Assembly (NCBI RefSeq): GCF_038561935.1
Contig: NZ_CP102770.1
Coordinates: 6,138,001 to 6,202,000 of the forward strand
DNA from: Myxococcus stipitatus
GTDB lineage: Bacteria > Myxococcota > Myxococcia > Myxococcales > Myxococcaceae
Direction: 5' to 3'
Length of the DNA: 64,000 bases
Shown: piece by piece, positions 18,081 to 27,138 of the stretch
Position numbering within the stretch: the stretch's first letter is position 1
Layout of the letters: each line of letters begins with the position of its first letter
Position numbers and translations under genes: made by a program
The notes under the pieces: model-generated
What the model was told of the DNA's origin: nothing
Databases searched by the model: none
What the model saw: only the letters and a program-made list of their open reading frames with translations

Positions 18081-19097
18081 ATGACGGGCAGGCGCCACGA
18101 AGACCCCCACCAGAGAGAGCCACGCGGTCGCGGTTCCTCCCACCCGGACACCTCGCGACGCGCCCCGCCTCGGGACTCGCACCGCTCCGACTGGGACGCG
18201 CGGCGCGACTTCGAGCACCCATCGAGAGACCTCGAGAGAGACCGCGCCTATCGCTCGATGCGAGGCGACCGGGACACGCTCGACTACGAAATCGACCGGG
18301 ACTTCGGCGATGCCGCGCGGGCCATGGAGCAAGCCCACGAGTACGGCCGGGATTACAACCGCGAGCGGGAGCTGGACCGTCGCGCCCGCGCCTTCGACCC
18401 GGAGCGCATCGCGAGGCGCCCCGGGTACAGCCCGAGCGGCACCTTCCGAGACCTCGGACAGCGCCCCGTGTCCCGCCGGGGCGCCTGGCGCATCGAGCAG
18501 ACTCCCGGAAGCGGAGGGCCCGGCCACACGCGCTACGGCCAGCGCGGGCTCGACGAGTGGGACGAGCCCGAGGCCTGGATGGACGAGCTGCGAGAGCTGA
18601 GTCCCCGCGAGCGGCCCGCCGAAGCGGACGTGCGCCTGGGCGGCACCCAGCCCTCGGGACATGGCCCGGGCGTGGAGAACATGGCGCGGCCCCAGACGGG
18701 GTTCTCCACCAGCAGGTCGCGCCCTGATGACCACGAGCTGGGCCATGGGGGTTACGCCGGAGCCCCCTTCCGACCTCGAGGCCAGGGCCCCAAGGGTTAC
18801 CAGCGAGCGGATGACCGCATCCGCGCGGACATCTGCGACCGGCTGATGCAGGACTGGATGGACGCCTCCGACACGGAGGTCGAGGTCCGTGACGGCGTCG
18901 TCACGCTGCGAGGTGGTGTGCGAAGCCGGGACGAGAAGCGCGCCATCGAGGACGCCGCGGAGGCGGTGCTGGGCGTCAAGGAGGTCCTCAACCACCTCCG
19001 CCTTCACCGCGAAGGCGTGTCACACCCACCTGCATCCCAGGCCCCACTGTCCTCCGTGGAGGAAGGCTGGGAGGAGGACGGCTCGCTGCACTCGTGA
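18081..19097 (+). CDS. BON-domain protein with long Arg/Asp-rich N-terminal region
   Basis: 338 residues. Residues 1 to about 250 are polar, rich in Arg, Asp, Gly and His, with RDLERDRAYRSMRGDRD-like segments and no signal peptide, probably disordered. A single BON domain lies at about 258-325: ADDRIRADICDRLMQDWMDA, then VEVRDGVVTLRGGVRSRDEK and AVLGVKEVLNHLRL. BON domains bind membranes or partner proteins and often occur in envelope-stress proteins. The ATG at 18081 is preceded by AGGAGG 9 nt upstream; the open frame further upstream lies over the divergent gene. It is divergently arranged with the molybdoenzyme gene. Confidence 0.85.
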   Translation: MTGRRHEDPHQREPRGRGSSHPDTSRRAPPRDSHRSDWDARRDFEHPSRDLERDRAYRSMRGDRDTLDYEIDRDFGDAARAMEQAHEYGRDYNRERELDRRARAFDPERIARRPGYSPSGTFRDLGQRPVSRRGAWRIEQTPGSGGPGHTRYGQRGLDEWDEPEAWMDELRELSPRERPAEADVRLGGTQPSGHGPGVENMARPQTGFSTSRSRPDDHELGHGGYAGAPFRPRGQGPKGYQRADDRIRADICDRLMQDWMDASDTEVEVRDGVVTLRGGVRSRDEKRAIEDAAEAVLGVKEVLNHLRLHREGVSHPPASQAPLSSVEEGWEEDGSLHS

Positions 19098-19266
19098 CAC
19101 GGGGCCTCGGCTCCTCGCGTCAAGAACACTCCAGGGCACGGGGAGCGCGCCCTGCGGGCCGCCAGCGGACACTGTCGGAGAAGGGCCACATGGTGCTGGC
19201 CCCGCCCCTCGGGGGTTCGGCTAGTGTGCCGGGCCTTTCCGTCAGCCTTCCCCCAGGAGCCTGTTC

Positions 19267-20922
19267 ATGTCCCGCGTCATCCGCGCCCCTCGTGGTTCCT
19301 CCCTCTCGTGCAAGGGCTGGGTCCAGGAGGCCGCGCTCCGGATGTTGATGAACAACCTCGACCCGGAGGTCGCCGAGCGCCCCGAGGACCTCGTCGTCTA
19401 CGGCGGTACCGGCAAGGCCGCTCGCGACTGGCCGTCCTTCGACCGCATCGTCTCCAGCCTCCAGAGCCTCTCCGACGAGGAGACGCTGCTCGTCCAGAGC
19501 GGCAAGCCCGTGGGCATCTTCCGCACCCATCCGGATGCGCCCCGCGTGCTCATCGCCAACTCCAACCTCGTGGGCCGCTGGGCCAACTGGGAGCACTTCC
19601 ACGAGCTGGAGAAGAAGGGCTTGATGATGTACGGCCAGATGACGGCCGGCTCGTGGATCTACATCGGCACCCAGGGCATCCTCCAGGGCACCTACGAGAC
19701 GTTCGCCGCCGCGGGCCGCTTCCACTACGGCTCGGATGACCTCTCCGGGCGGCTCGTGCTCTCCGGCGGTCTGGGCGGCATGGGCGGCGCGCAGCCCCTG
19801 GCCGCCACCATGAACAACGCCGTGTTCCTGGGCGTGGAGATCGACCCGTGGCGCGCCCAGCGCCGCGTGGAGACGCGCTACCTGGACGTGGTGGCCAAGG
19901 ACCTGGACGAGGCGCTCGCCCTGGCGAAGGACGCCCAGCAGAAGCGCATCGGCCGCTCCATCGGCATCATCGGCAACGCGGCCTCGGTGTTCCGCGAGCT
20001 GTACCGCCGGGGCATCAAGCCCGACCTCGTCACGGACCAGACGAGCGCGCACGACCCGCTCAACGGCTACGTCCCGGTGGACATGTCGCTGGAGGCCGCC
20101 GCGGAGATGCGCAAGCGGGATCCAGAGGGCTACATCCGCCGCGCGCGTGAGTCGATGATCATGCACGTGGAGGCCATGAACGACTTCCAGCGCGCCGGCA
20201 GCCACGTCTTCGACTACGGCAACAACCTGCGCGGCCAGGCGCAGCTGGGCGGCATGGAGAACGCGTTCGAGTTCCCCGGCTTCGTGCCCGCCTACATCCG
20301 CCCGCTGTTCTGCGAGGGCATGGGCCCGTTCCGCTGGGTGGCCCTCTCCGGAGACCCGGAGGACATCCGCCGCACGGACCGCGCGGTGCGCGAGCTGTTC
20401 CCGCAGAAGGCCTCGCTCCAGCGCTGGCTGAACATGGCCGACGAGCGCATCGCGTTCCAGGGCCTGCCCGCCCGCATCTGCTGGCTGGGCTACGGCGAGC
20501 GCGCCAAGGCGGGCCTCGCCTTCAACGAGCTGGTGCGCAAGGGCGAGGTGAAGGCCCCCATCGTCATCGGCCGGGACCACCTGGACTGCGGCTCCGTGGC
20601 GTCGCCCAACCGCGAGACCGAGGCCATGAAGGACGGCACCGACGCGGTGGCCGACTGGCCCATCCTCAACGCGCTGGTGAACGCGGTGAACGGCGCGTCG
20701 TGGGTGTCCTTCCACCACGGCGGCGGCGTGGGCATGGGCTACTCCCTGCACGCCGGCCAGGTCATCGTCGCGGACGGCACCCCCGAGGCCGCGCGGCGCA
20801 TCGAGCGCGTGCTCACCAGCGACCCCGGCATGGGGGTGCTGCGCCACGCGGACGCTGGCTACCCGGAGGCCATCGACGTGGCCCGGGAGCGGGGCGTGAA
20901 GATTCCGGGCATCACCGTGTAG
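19267..20922 (+). CDS. hutU: Urocanate hydratase
   Basis: Converts urocanate to imidazolonepropionate, step 2 of histidine degradation, in the cytosol using tightly bound NAD. The 551-residue product has the normal family length and diagnostic blocks: YGGTGKAARDWPSFD, SNLVGRWANWEHF, MTAGSWIYIGTQGI, SGGLGGMGGAQPLAA, IGRDHLDCGSVASPNRETE and VSFHHGGGVGMGYS. The ATG at 19267 has AGGAG 7 nt upstream. hutI follows after a lipoprotein gene 13 nt downstream, so the three form one unit; hutH (histidase) is not in the window. Confidence 0.97.
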   Translation: MSRVIRAPRGSSLSCKGWVQEAALRMLMNNLDPEVAERPEDLVVYGGTGKAARDWPSFDRIVSSLQSLSDEETLLVQSGKPVGIFRTHPDAPRVLIANSNLVGRWANWEHFHELEKKGLMMYGQMTAGSWIYIGTQGILQGTYETFAAAGRFHYGSDDLSGRLVLSGGLGGMGGAQPLAATMNNAVFLGVEIDPWRAQRRVETRYLDVVAKDLDEALALAKDAQQKRIGRSIGIIGNAASVFRELYRRGIKPDLVTDQTSAHDPLNGYVPVDMSLEAAAEMRKRDPEGYIRRARESMIMHVEAMNDFQRAGSHVFDYGNNLRGQAQLGGMENAFEFPGFVPAYIRPLFCEGMGPFRWVALSGDPEDIRRTDRAVRELFPQKASLQRWLNMADERIAFQGLPARICWLGYGERAKAGLAFNELVRKGEVKAPIVIGRDHLDCGSVASPNRETEAMKDGTDAVADWPILNALVNAVNGASWVSFHHGGGVGMGYSLHAGQVIVADGTPEAARRIERVLTSDPGMGVLRHADAGYPEAIDVARERGVKIPGITV

Positions 20923-20935
20923 CCTTCGGGACGTC

Positions 20936-21676
20936 ATGCACCCTCGCGCGCGCTCGAGAGTCCTCGTCTCCCTGCTCCTCGCTCTCGGAGCGCTCGCGGG
21001 GTGTGCCCCGTCCGCTGTCGGGCCCATGGTGATGCGCCTGGGCCCGGGCAACGCCGCGGAGCGAATGCTCCAGGCCGGGATTCGCACCGGCCCCCGCCTC
21101 AGCGCCCCCATCTCCGGGAGCCGGGAGGGCATCGGCGAGGGGTCCATGTTCAGCGGCGACACCGCGACCTTCGCCCTCCAGCAGTGGGGCCTCGCGTTCG
21201 ACGCCGCCATGACGTGGCCGCTCACCGAGCGGCTCCATCTGCACACCGGCATCCAGGGCGAGATGTTCCTCCCCCTGCCCGTGCCGGGCTACGGCGTCTA
21301 CGCGGGGGCGTCGTACTACCTCGGCTCGCCGACGCTGGGCATCGCCCCGTCGGTCGCGCTGCGGGGGGCGTCGGACTTCGGAATCGGCTCCAGCGTGGGC
21401 GGCCCGGGCAGCATGGCCGGTGCCGAGGCCACCTGTGCGCTGAGCTTCTCGCCGGAGCCCGGGGTGTCCGTGGGGGTGGTGCCGTTTCTCGCGCTCCATA
21501 CCCTTTCGTCCCATGGCGTGAATGACCGCTCCGTCTATTACGGCGGTGTCGTCGCCGCGCGACTGAGCTGGGGATGGTTCGACTCCGTGGAGCTGTCTGG
21601 CGGATTCGGCCGCGCGAAGGTCGGCAAGAGCGCGAGCTGGAACGTCCCCATCGTGGGCGTGCGTGGAGGTCGTTGA
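20936..21676 (+). CDS. Outer-membrane-type lipoprotein between hutU and hutI
   Basis: 246 residues. The N-terminus MHPRARSRVLVSLLLALGAL leads to the lipobox LAGC (Cys 22). The rest is a series of amphipathic strands (LAFDAAMTWPL, LHLHTGIQGEM, YGVYAGASYYLG, SVYYGGVVAARLSWGW) suggesting a small beta-barrel or a surface beta domain. No enzyme motif. It begins 13 nt after hutU and ends 4 nt before hutI, so it is locked into the histidine-degradation operon. A role in substrate passage across the outer membrane would be a guess. Confidence 0.8.
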   Translation: MHPRARSRVLVSLLLALGALAGCAPSAVGPMVMRLGPGNAAERMLQAGIRTGPRLSAPISGSREGIGEGSMFSGDTATFALQQWGLAFDAAMTWPLTERLHLHTGIQGEMFLPLPVPGYGVYAGASYYLGSPTLGIAPSVALRGASDFGIGSSVGGPGSMAGAEATCALSFSPEPGVSVGVVPFLALHTLSSHGVNDRSVYYGGVVAARLSWGWFDSVELSGGFGRAKVGKSASWNVPIVGVRGGR

Positions 21677-21680
21677 CGTC

Positions 21681-22946
21681 ATGGATGCACTGGAGCTGTT
21701 GGTTCGGAACACGTCCGAGGTCCTGACCCTGGAGGGCTCTCACCGCGAGCGCGCGGAGACGGCGCTCACGCCCCGCCCCGGCGCCTGTGTGGGCATCCGC
21801 CACGGACGCATCGCCTTCGTCGGACAGGAGTCGGAGCTGCCGCCGAACGCGGTGAACCTCCAGACGCAGGTGCTGGACGCGGAGGGCGGCTTCGTGGGCC
21901 CGGGCTTCGTGGACCCGCACACGCACCTGGTCTTCGCGGGCGAGCGCTCCGCGGAGTTCGACCTGCGCAACCAGGGCGCCACCTATCTGGAGATCGCCAA
22001 GGCCGGTGGCGGCATCGTGAGCACCGTGCGCGCCACGCGCGCCGCCAGCGAGGATGACCTGGTGCGGCTGGCCCTGCCGCGCGTGCAGCGCCTGCTCGCC
22101 CAAGGCGTGACGGTGGCCGAGGTGAAGAGCGGCTACGGGCTGGACGTCGAGAACGAGCTGAAGATGCTGCGCGTGGTGCGGCGGCTGCGCGCGCTGGCGC
22201 CCGTGGAGCTGGTGCCCACGCTGCTGTGCGCGCACGCCGTGCCCGAGGAGTACCGGGGCCGCCGCGAGGACTACGTCCGCCTCTGCATCGACGAAATCCT
22301 CCCCGCCGTCGCGCGCGAGGGACTGGCGCGCTTCTGCGACGTCTTCGTGGAGGACAGCGCCTTCACGGTGGACGAGGCCCGCCGCATCCTCACCGCGGGC
22401 CGCGCGCTGGGGCTCGTGCCGCGCCTGCACGCGGACCAGCTCACCGCGTGCGGAGCCTCCGAGCTCGCCGCCGAGCTGGGCGCCGCCACCGCCGACCACC
22501 TGGAGCAGGTCACCGACGCGGGCCTGCGCGCGCTCGCCGACGCCCACGTCACGGCCGTGCTCGTGCCGACCTCCACCCTCTTCCTGCGCATGCGCCCCTA
22601 CGCTCCGGGCCGTCGCATTCGCGACGCGGGCCTCAACATCGCTTTGGGCACCAACGTCAATCCTGGCTCGGCGATGAGTGAAAACACGGCCTTGGCGATG
22701 GGCCTGGCATGTCTGGAGAATGGCCTCACCGCGGCGGAGGCGTATTGGGCCGCCACGCGGGGCGCGGCTCTGTCATTGGGACTGCAACGAAACGGCAGGC
22801 TGGCTGTTGGTGATGCAGGCGACCTGGTGCTGTTCAGTTGTGCGTCCTACCGCCATCTGCCCTACCATCTGGGCGTAGGGCACGCGCGCACGGTCGTGAA
22901 GTCCGGACGCGTGGTGCTCCGGCAGGAGCTCAACTCCTGCGGGTGA
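21681..22946 (+). CDS. hutI: Imidazolonepropionase
   Basis: Hydrolyses imidazolone-5-propionate to N-formimino-glutamate, step 3 of histidine degradation. A metal-dependent amidohydrolase of 421 residues: the metal motif HxH in VDPHTHLVFAGER, the substrate region LRNQGATYLEIAKAGGGI, the lysine loop AEVKSGYGLD, a His in RLHADQLTACGASELA and the late Asn/Asp motif ALGTNVNPGS. The ATG at 21681 has GGAGG 10 nt upstream; an overlapping GTG at 21663 is less likely. Third gene of hutU-lipoprotein-hutI. Confidence 0.96.
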   Translation: MDALELLVRNTSEVLTLEGSHRERAETALTPRPGACVGIRHGRIAFVGQESELPPNAVNLQTQVLDAEGGFVGPGFVDPHTHLVFAGERSAEFDLRNQGATYLEIAKAGGGIVSTVRATRAASEDDLVRLALPRVQRLLAQGVTVAEVKSGYGLDVENELKMLRVVRRLRALAPVELVPTLLCAHAVPEEYRGRREDYVRLCIDEILPAVAREGLARFCDVFVEDSAFTVDEARRILTAGRALGLVPRLHADQLTACGASELAAELGAATADHLEQVTDAGLRALADAHVTAVLVPTSTLFLRMRPYAPGRRIRDAGLNIALGTNVNPGSAMSENTALAMGLACLENGLTAAEAYWAATRGAALSLGLQRNGRLAVGDAGDLVLFSCASYRHLPYHLGVGHARTVVKSGRVVLRQELNSCG

Positions 22947-23034
22947 AGCGACGTCATCCGGTGACACGCACGTCGCACGGGAGGGCAGGTGAGCTTCCCG
23001 CCGGGGCCGGGCGTTATAAGTACCAACTGCAGCC

Positions 23035-23895
23035 ATGTGCCGACTCTTTGGATTCCGTTCATCAGTCCCTTCCGCCGTGCACCACTCATTGGTGACGCAG
23101 AAGAACTCGCTCCTCATCCAGTCGCGTGAGCACAAGGATGGATGGGGCATCGCCGCCTACAGCGCGGCGCCCATGCCACTGGTCGCCCACGGTGTGGCGC
23201 CCGCCCACAGCGACCCTGACTTCCAGCGGGTGAGCAACGGGGTGTCCGCCCACACGGTGGTGGCGCACATCCGGCTCGCGTCGGTGGGCGCGGTGGAGCT
23301 GCGCAACTCGCACCCGTTCACCCATGGCCGGTGGACCTTCGTTCACAACGGCACGGTGCGGGACTTCTCGAAGCACCACGAGCGAATCGAAGCGCTCATC
23401 TGCCCCACCCTGCGCGCGGGCATCCAGGGCACCACGGACAGCGAGCGCTGCTTCTATCTCTTCCTCACGCGGCTGGCGGCAAGGCATCCCATCGGCCAGC
23501 CCGTCCCCGTGGAAGGCGTCGCGCGAGCGCTCGCGGAGACCATGAGCCTGGTCTCCGCCATCACCGACTGCGCCGAGACGCCGCAGCGCTCCGCGATGAA
23601 CTTCCTCGTGACCGACGGCGAGGTGATGGTGGCCTCGCGGCGCAACCGCACCCTCTTCGTCTCGCTGGGTGGCGCCTTCAGCGCGACGGGGACGCTGCCC
23701 TCCTCGGGCACGAAGCTGGAGCAGCTCATCGTCTCCAGCGAGGCGCTGTGCGGTGGCCCGCATTGGACGCCCGTCGCGGAGGAGGACGTCATCGGCGTGG
23801 ACGCAAGCCTCGTCTTCCACCACTGGCGCGTGCCGGAGCTGGCGGGAGACGTCGTCCCGCCGCCGACCCCGGGCCCCACGCGCCACGCGGCGTGA
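23035..23895 (+). CDS. Class II glutamine amidotransferase (YafJ/EgtC-like)
   Basis: 286 residues. The N-terminal nucleophile Cys2 follows the initiator Met (MCRLFGFR), with the class II motifs QSREHKDGWGIAAYS, VVAHIRLASVGAVELRNSHPF and FVHNGTVRDF. This Ntn-hydrolase domain hydrolyses glutamine or gamma-glutamyl amides. No synthetase domain is attached, as in YafJ and the ergothioneine enzyme EgtC. Genes for ergothioneine synthesis are not adjacent, so the substrate is open. It is convergent with tsaE (3 nt apart). Confidence 0.9.
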   Translation: MCRLFGFRSSVPSAVHHSLVTQKNSLLIQSREHKDGWGIAAYSAAPMPLVAHGVAPAHSDPDFQRVSNGVSAHTVVAHIRLASVGAVELRNSHPFTHGRWTFVHNGTVRDFSKHHERIEALICPTLRAGIQGTTDSERCFYLFLTRLAARHPIGQPVPVEGVARALAETMSLVSAITDCAETPQRSAMNFLVTDGEVMVASRRNRTLFVSLGGAFSATGTLPSSGTKLEQLIVSSEALCGGPHWTPVAEEDVIGVDASLVFHHWRVPELAGDVVPPPTPGPTRHAA

Positions 23896-23898
23896 GCG

Positions 23899-24381
23899 TC
23901 AGGGAAGCCACGCCGTCAGCAGCGCGGTGGCGCGGGCACCAAAGGCCTCGGCCTGGAGGGTCCGCGCGTCTCCGCCCGCGTGGGCCAGGGTGACGCGCAG
24001 ATACTCGCCGCGAGGCGCCGCCTCCGGCACCCGGTCCAACCACTCCACCAGCAAGGCCCCCTCCCCGCCCACCAGGTCCATGAAGCCCGTGGCGTAGAGG
24101 TCGTCGTAGCCCGTCAGGCGGTACAGGTCCGCGTGGTAGAGCGGAATGCGTCCCGAATACGGGTACACGATGGCGAACGTGGGGCTGGCCACCTCGGACC
24201 TCGGCACACGCGCGCCTTCCGCGACTCCGCGAACCAGGTGCGTCTTGCCCGCGCCCAGGTCCCCAATCAGCCCGACGAAGTCGCCCGGCTCCAGCAGCCC
24301 GCCCAGACGGACCCCCAGCTGGTGCGTCTCCTCGGGAGAGGCCAGCGTCAGGGCCCGCGTCACATGTTCCGCCGCACTCAT
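23899..24381 (-). CDS. tsaE: TsaE, ATPase of tRNA t6A synthesis
   Basis: Works with TsaB, TsaC and TsaD to form threonylcarbamoyladenosine at position 37 of ANN-decoding tRNAs. 160 residues with Walker A GDLGAGKT at 40-47, SPTFAIVYPY, YHADLYRL and LLVEWLDRVP, all typical of the family. The ATG at 24381 overlaps the stop of nnr in an ATGA junction, so the two are translationally coupled; this is the usual nnr-tsaE pairing. Confidence 0.95.
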   Translation of the reverse strand: MSAAEHVTRALTLASPEETHQLGVRLGGLLEPGDFVGLIGDLGAGKTHLVRGVAEGARVPRSEVASPTFAIVYPYSGRIPLYHADLYRLTGYDDLYATGFMDLVGGEGALLVEWLDRVPEAAPRGEYLRVTLAHAGGDARTLQAEAFGARATALLTAWLP

Positions 24382-25913
24382 CGTCCCCACCTCACCCACA
24401 GCTCGCAGAGGCCCTGCTCGACGAGGTCCCCCGCCACCAGGCCCAGTTGACCGCGACGGGCCGCGGCCAGGTCTCCCGCGAGCCCGTGCGCGAAGACCGC
24501 CGTCCAGACGGAGTCCGGCGGCGCGAAGCCCTGCGCCAGCAATGCGCCGCAGATGCCGGACAACACGTCACCGGAGCCCCCCGTGGCCATGCCCGGGTTG
24601 CCCGTGGTGTTGATGAACACACGGCCATCCGCGTGCGCCGTCAGCGTCCGGTCTCCCTTCAGCACCACCGTCGCGCCCGTCTCGGACGCCAGTCGACCCA
24701 CCACCTCCAGCCGATTCGCCTGGACCTCCCGGGTCGACCTGCCCGTCAGCCTCGCCATCTCGCCCGGATGGGGCGTGAGCACGACGGGCGCCTTCGCGCG
24801 GCGAAGCACGGACACGTCCCCCGCCACCGCGTTGAGCGCATCCGCGTCCAGGACAGCGGGAATCTCCAGGCGCGCGAGCAGCTCACCGAGGAGTGTCCCG
24901 GTCCCAGGGCCTCGAGGAATGCCCGGCCCCATGACGAGCGCGTCCTTGCCCTCGGCGGCGGCCAGCAGGGCCTCCAGGTCTCCCATCCCCAAGGGCCCCG
25001 CGGCCTCCAGGGGGATGCCCATGATCTCCGCCGAGTGCGCCTGCACGGCCTCCAGCGCATCGCTCCGCGTGGCCACGGTGACCAGCCCCGCGCCCGTGCG
25101 GAGCGCGGCCTTCGCGACCAACGCCGCGGCGCCCGTCTTGCCTCGACTGCCCGCGACGACCAGGACGTGGCCGTAGGTGCCCTTGTGAGAGTCCGGCTTG
25201 CGCACCGGCAGCGTGCCGCGAGCGTCCGACTCCTCCACCACGAAGAGCGCGGGGCCCGACACCTCGCGGGACGCGGCGCCGCCCATGCCGATGTCCACCC
25301 GCCGCACGCGTCCGCACAACGTCGCGCCCGGCTCCAGCACCTGCCCTGGCTTGAGGAAACCAAACGCCACGGTGGCGTCCGCCTCCACGCAGGGCGAGAA
25401 GGCCTCGCCCGTGTCGCTCTGGAGGCCGGACGGCACATCCGCCGCCACCACCTTCGCGCCCGCCTGTCGCCAGCGATGGATGGCGGAGATGGCCTCCGCG
25501 AACGCCCCCGCGGGAGCGCGGCTCAGGCCCGTGCCGAACAGCGCATCCACCACCACGTCGCCCGAAGACGGAGCCTCCAGCGACTCCAGGGGACGCACCG
25601 TCCCCCCAAAGCCCTTCAAGGCCTCCAGGTTGCGCTGGGCCTCCGGCGTCAGCTTCGCGGCGTCGCCCACGAGCGTCACCGACACCCGCGCGCCTCCCTC
25701 GAGGAGGAACCGCGCGGCCACCAGTCCATCGCCCCCGTTGTTGCCGGGGCCGCACACCACCACGAAGCGCCCCGAGGGCCCCGCGAGACTCCGCGCGACC
25801 TCCGCGAGCCCTCGCCCCGCGTTCTCCATCAGCAGGGAGGAAGGCATTCCATGGCGCTGCTCGGCGGCCTGTTCGGCCTGGCGCATCTGGGCGGCGGTGA
25901 GGACGCGCAACAT
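24378..25913 (-). CDS. nnr: Bifunctional NAD(P)H-hydrate epimerase / ADP-dependent dehydratase
   Basis: Repairs hydrated NAD(P)H (NADHX). 511 residues in two domains. The N-terminal epimerase (about 1-210) begins MLRVLTAAQMRQAEQAA and carries CGPGNNGGDGLVAARFL and DALFGTGLSR. The C-terminal ribokinase-like dehydratase (about 230-505) carries HPGEMARLTG, VVLKGDRTLTA and the anion-hole/catalytic segment GNPGMATGGSGDVLSG. It lies 4 nt after acpS and overlaps tsaE by 4 nt. Confidence 0.96.
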   Translation of the reverse strand: MLRVLTAAQMRQAEQAAEQRHGMPSSLLMENAGRGLAEVARSLAGPSGRFVVVCGPGNNGGDGLVAARFLLEGGARVSVTLVGDAAKLTPEAQRNLEALKGFGGTVRPLESLEAPSSGDVVVDALFGTGLSRAPAGAFAEAISAIHRWRQAGAKVVAADVPSGLQSDTGEAFSPCVEADATVAFGFLKPGQVLEPGATLCGRVRRVDIGMGGAASREVSGPALFVVEESDARGTLPVRKPDSHKGTYGHVLVVAGSRGKTGAAALVAKAALRTGAGLVTVATRSDALEAVQAHSAEIMGIPLEAAGPLGMGDLEALLAAAEGKDALVMGPGIPRGPGTGTLLGELLARLEIPAVLDADALNAVAGDVSVLRRAKAPVVLTPHPGEMARLTGRSTREVQANRLEVVGRLASETGATVVLKGDRTLTAHADGRVFINTTGNPGMATGGSGDVLSGICGALLAQGFAPPDSVWTAVFAHGLAGDLAAARRGQLGLVAGDLVEQGLCELWVRWGR

Positions 25914-25917
25914 CGGC

Positions 25918-26298
25918 TCACTCCCCTTTCTTCTGGAGCACCACGGTGGCGGCGGCCACGTCCGCGTCGTGCGTCAACGCGAGGAACGCCTCCAGCCCCC
26001 GCGCCTCCATCACCTCCAGCGCCACGCCGGAGAGCGCGAAGTACGGCGCGCCGTTGTCCCGGCGCACCTCCATGTCCTTCCAGCGGATGCCCGGCGGCGC
26101 GCCCAACGCCTTCACCAGTGCCTCCTTCGCCGCGAAGCGCGCGGCGTAGGCACTGGCGGCGTCATGGCGCTGGCCGCACAGGGCCCGCTCCGCCTCGGTG
26201 TAGACGCGATTCAGGAATGCCTCGGCGCGAGGCCCATCCATGATGCGCTGGATGCGGGAGATGGAGCAGATGTCCAGGCCCAGGCCGCGGATTCCCAT
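25918..26298 (-). CDS. acpS: Holo-[acyl-carrier-protein] synthase
   Basis: Transfers 4'-phosphopantetheine from CoA to acyl carrier protein. 126 residues, normal AcpS length, with the magnesium Asp in GLGLDICSISRI (D9) and the Glu/Lys motif ARFAAKEALVKAL. It sits 6 nt downstream of pdxJ and 4 nt upstream of nnr; pdxJ-acpS-nnr is a common bacterial order. Confidence 0.96.
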   Translation of the reverse strand: MGIRGLGLDICSISRIQRIMDGPRAEAFLNRVYTEAERALCGQRHDAASAYAARFAAKEALVKALGAPPGIRWKDMEVRRDNGAPYFALSGVALEVMEARGLEAFLALTHDADVAAATVVLQKKGE

Positions 26299-26304
26299 GG
26301 CGCG

Positions 26305-27030
26305 CTATCCCGGGTTGCGCATCAGGTCGAGCATCTCGCGCACGGCCCGGTCGAAGCCCACCAGCACCGCGCGAGCGACGATGGAGTGGCCGATGTTGAG
26401 CTCGTCGATTTCGGAGATGCGCGCGATGGGCTGCACGTTGTCGTAGTTGAGCCCGTGGCCCGCGGCCACCCCGATGCCCAGCTTCGTGCCCGCCTTGGCC
26501 GCGTCCACGATGCGCGCCAGCTCCCGCGCGCGCTCCTTCTCGTTGCGCGCCTCGCAGTAGCGCCCGGTGTGCAGCTCGATGCGGTCCGCGTTCACCTTGT
26601 GCGCCGCGCGCACCTGGTCCAGGTCCGGGTCGATGAACAGCGAGACGGTGATTTCGCCGTCCTTGAGGTTCTTGATGATCTTCGCGACGTGCTCGCGCTG
26701 GCCGGCGACGTCCAGGCCGCCCTCGGTGGTGAGCTCCTCGCGGCGCTCGGGCACCAGCGTCACCACGTCCGGCTTGTGCTCGTAGGCGATCTTCACCATC
26801 TCCGTGGTGGCCGCCATCTCGAGATTGAGCAGGGTCTGCGTCGTCTCACGCAGGATGCGCAGGTCGCGGTCCTGGATGTGGCGCCGGTCCTCGCGCAGGT
26901 GAATGGTGATCTGCTGCGCGCCGGCCAACTCCGCCAGGGCCGCGGCCGTCACCGGATCCGGATACGTGGTGCGCCGCGCCTGACGCAGCGTCGCCACATG
27001 GTCCACGTTGACACCCAGTCGCTGTCCCAT
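26305..27030 (-). CDS. pdxJ: Pyridoxine 5'-phosphate synthase
   Basis: Last step of the DXP-dependent vitamin B6 pathway, joining 1-deoxyxylulose 5-phosphate with 3-amino-2-oxopropyl phosphate. A 241-residue TIM barrel with LGVNVDHVATLRQAR, IHLREDRRHI, LVPERREELTTEGGLD, ELHTGRYC and GHGLNYDN, all of which carry known active-site residues. The ATG at 27030 has GAGG 8 nt upstream and is preferred to a GTG at 27039. It precedes acpS by 6 nt. Confidence 0.97.
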   Translation of the reverse strand: MGQRLGVNVDHVATLRQARRTTYPDPVTAAALAELAGAQQITIHLREDRRHIQDRDLRILRETTQTLLNLEMAATTEMVKIAYEHKPDVVTLVPERREELTTEGGLDVAGQREHVAKIIKNLKDGEITVSLFIDPDLDQVRAAHKVNADRIELHTGRYCEARNEKERARELARIVDAAKAGTKLGIGVAAGHGLNYDNVQPIARISEIDELNIGHSIVARAVLVGFDRAVREMLDLMRNPG

Positions 27031-27138
27031 CGACCGCACCTCGCTTGACGCGCGGTGCCGGGATTGTCGGAGGCCCCGGCACGCGCTGGCCCCTCTAATC
27101 GCGGCCAGCGTCCGGAAGTCAACCGCCGTCTGCCAGGA

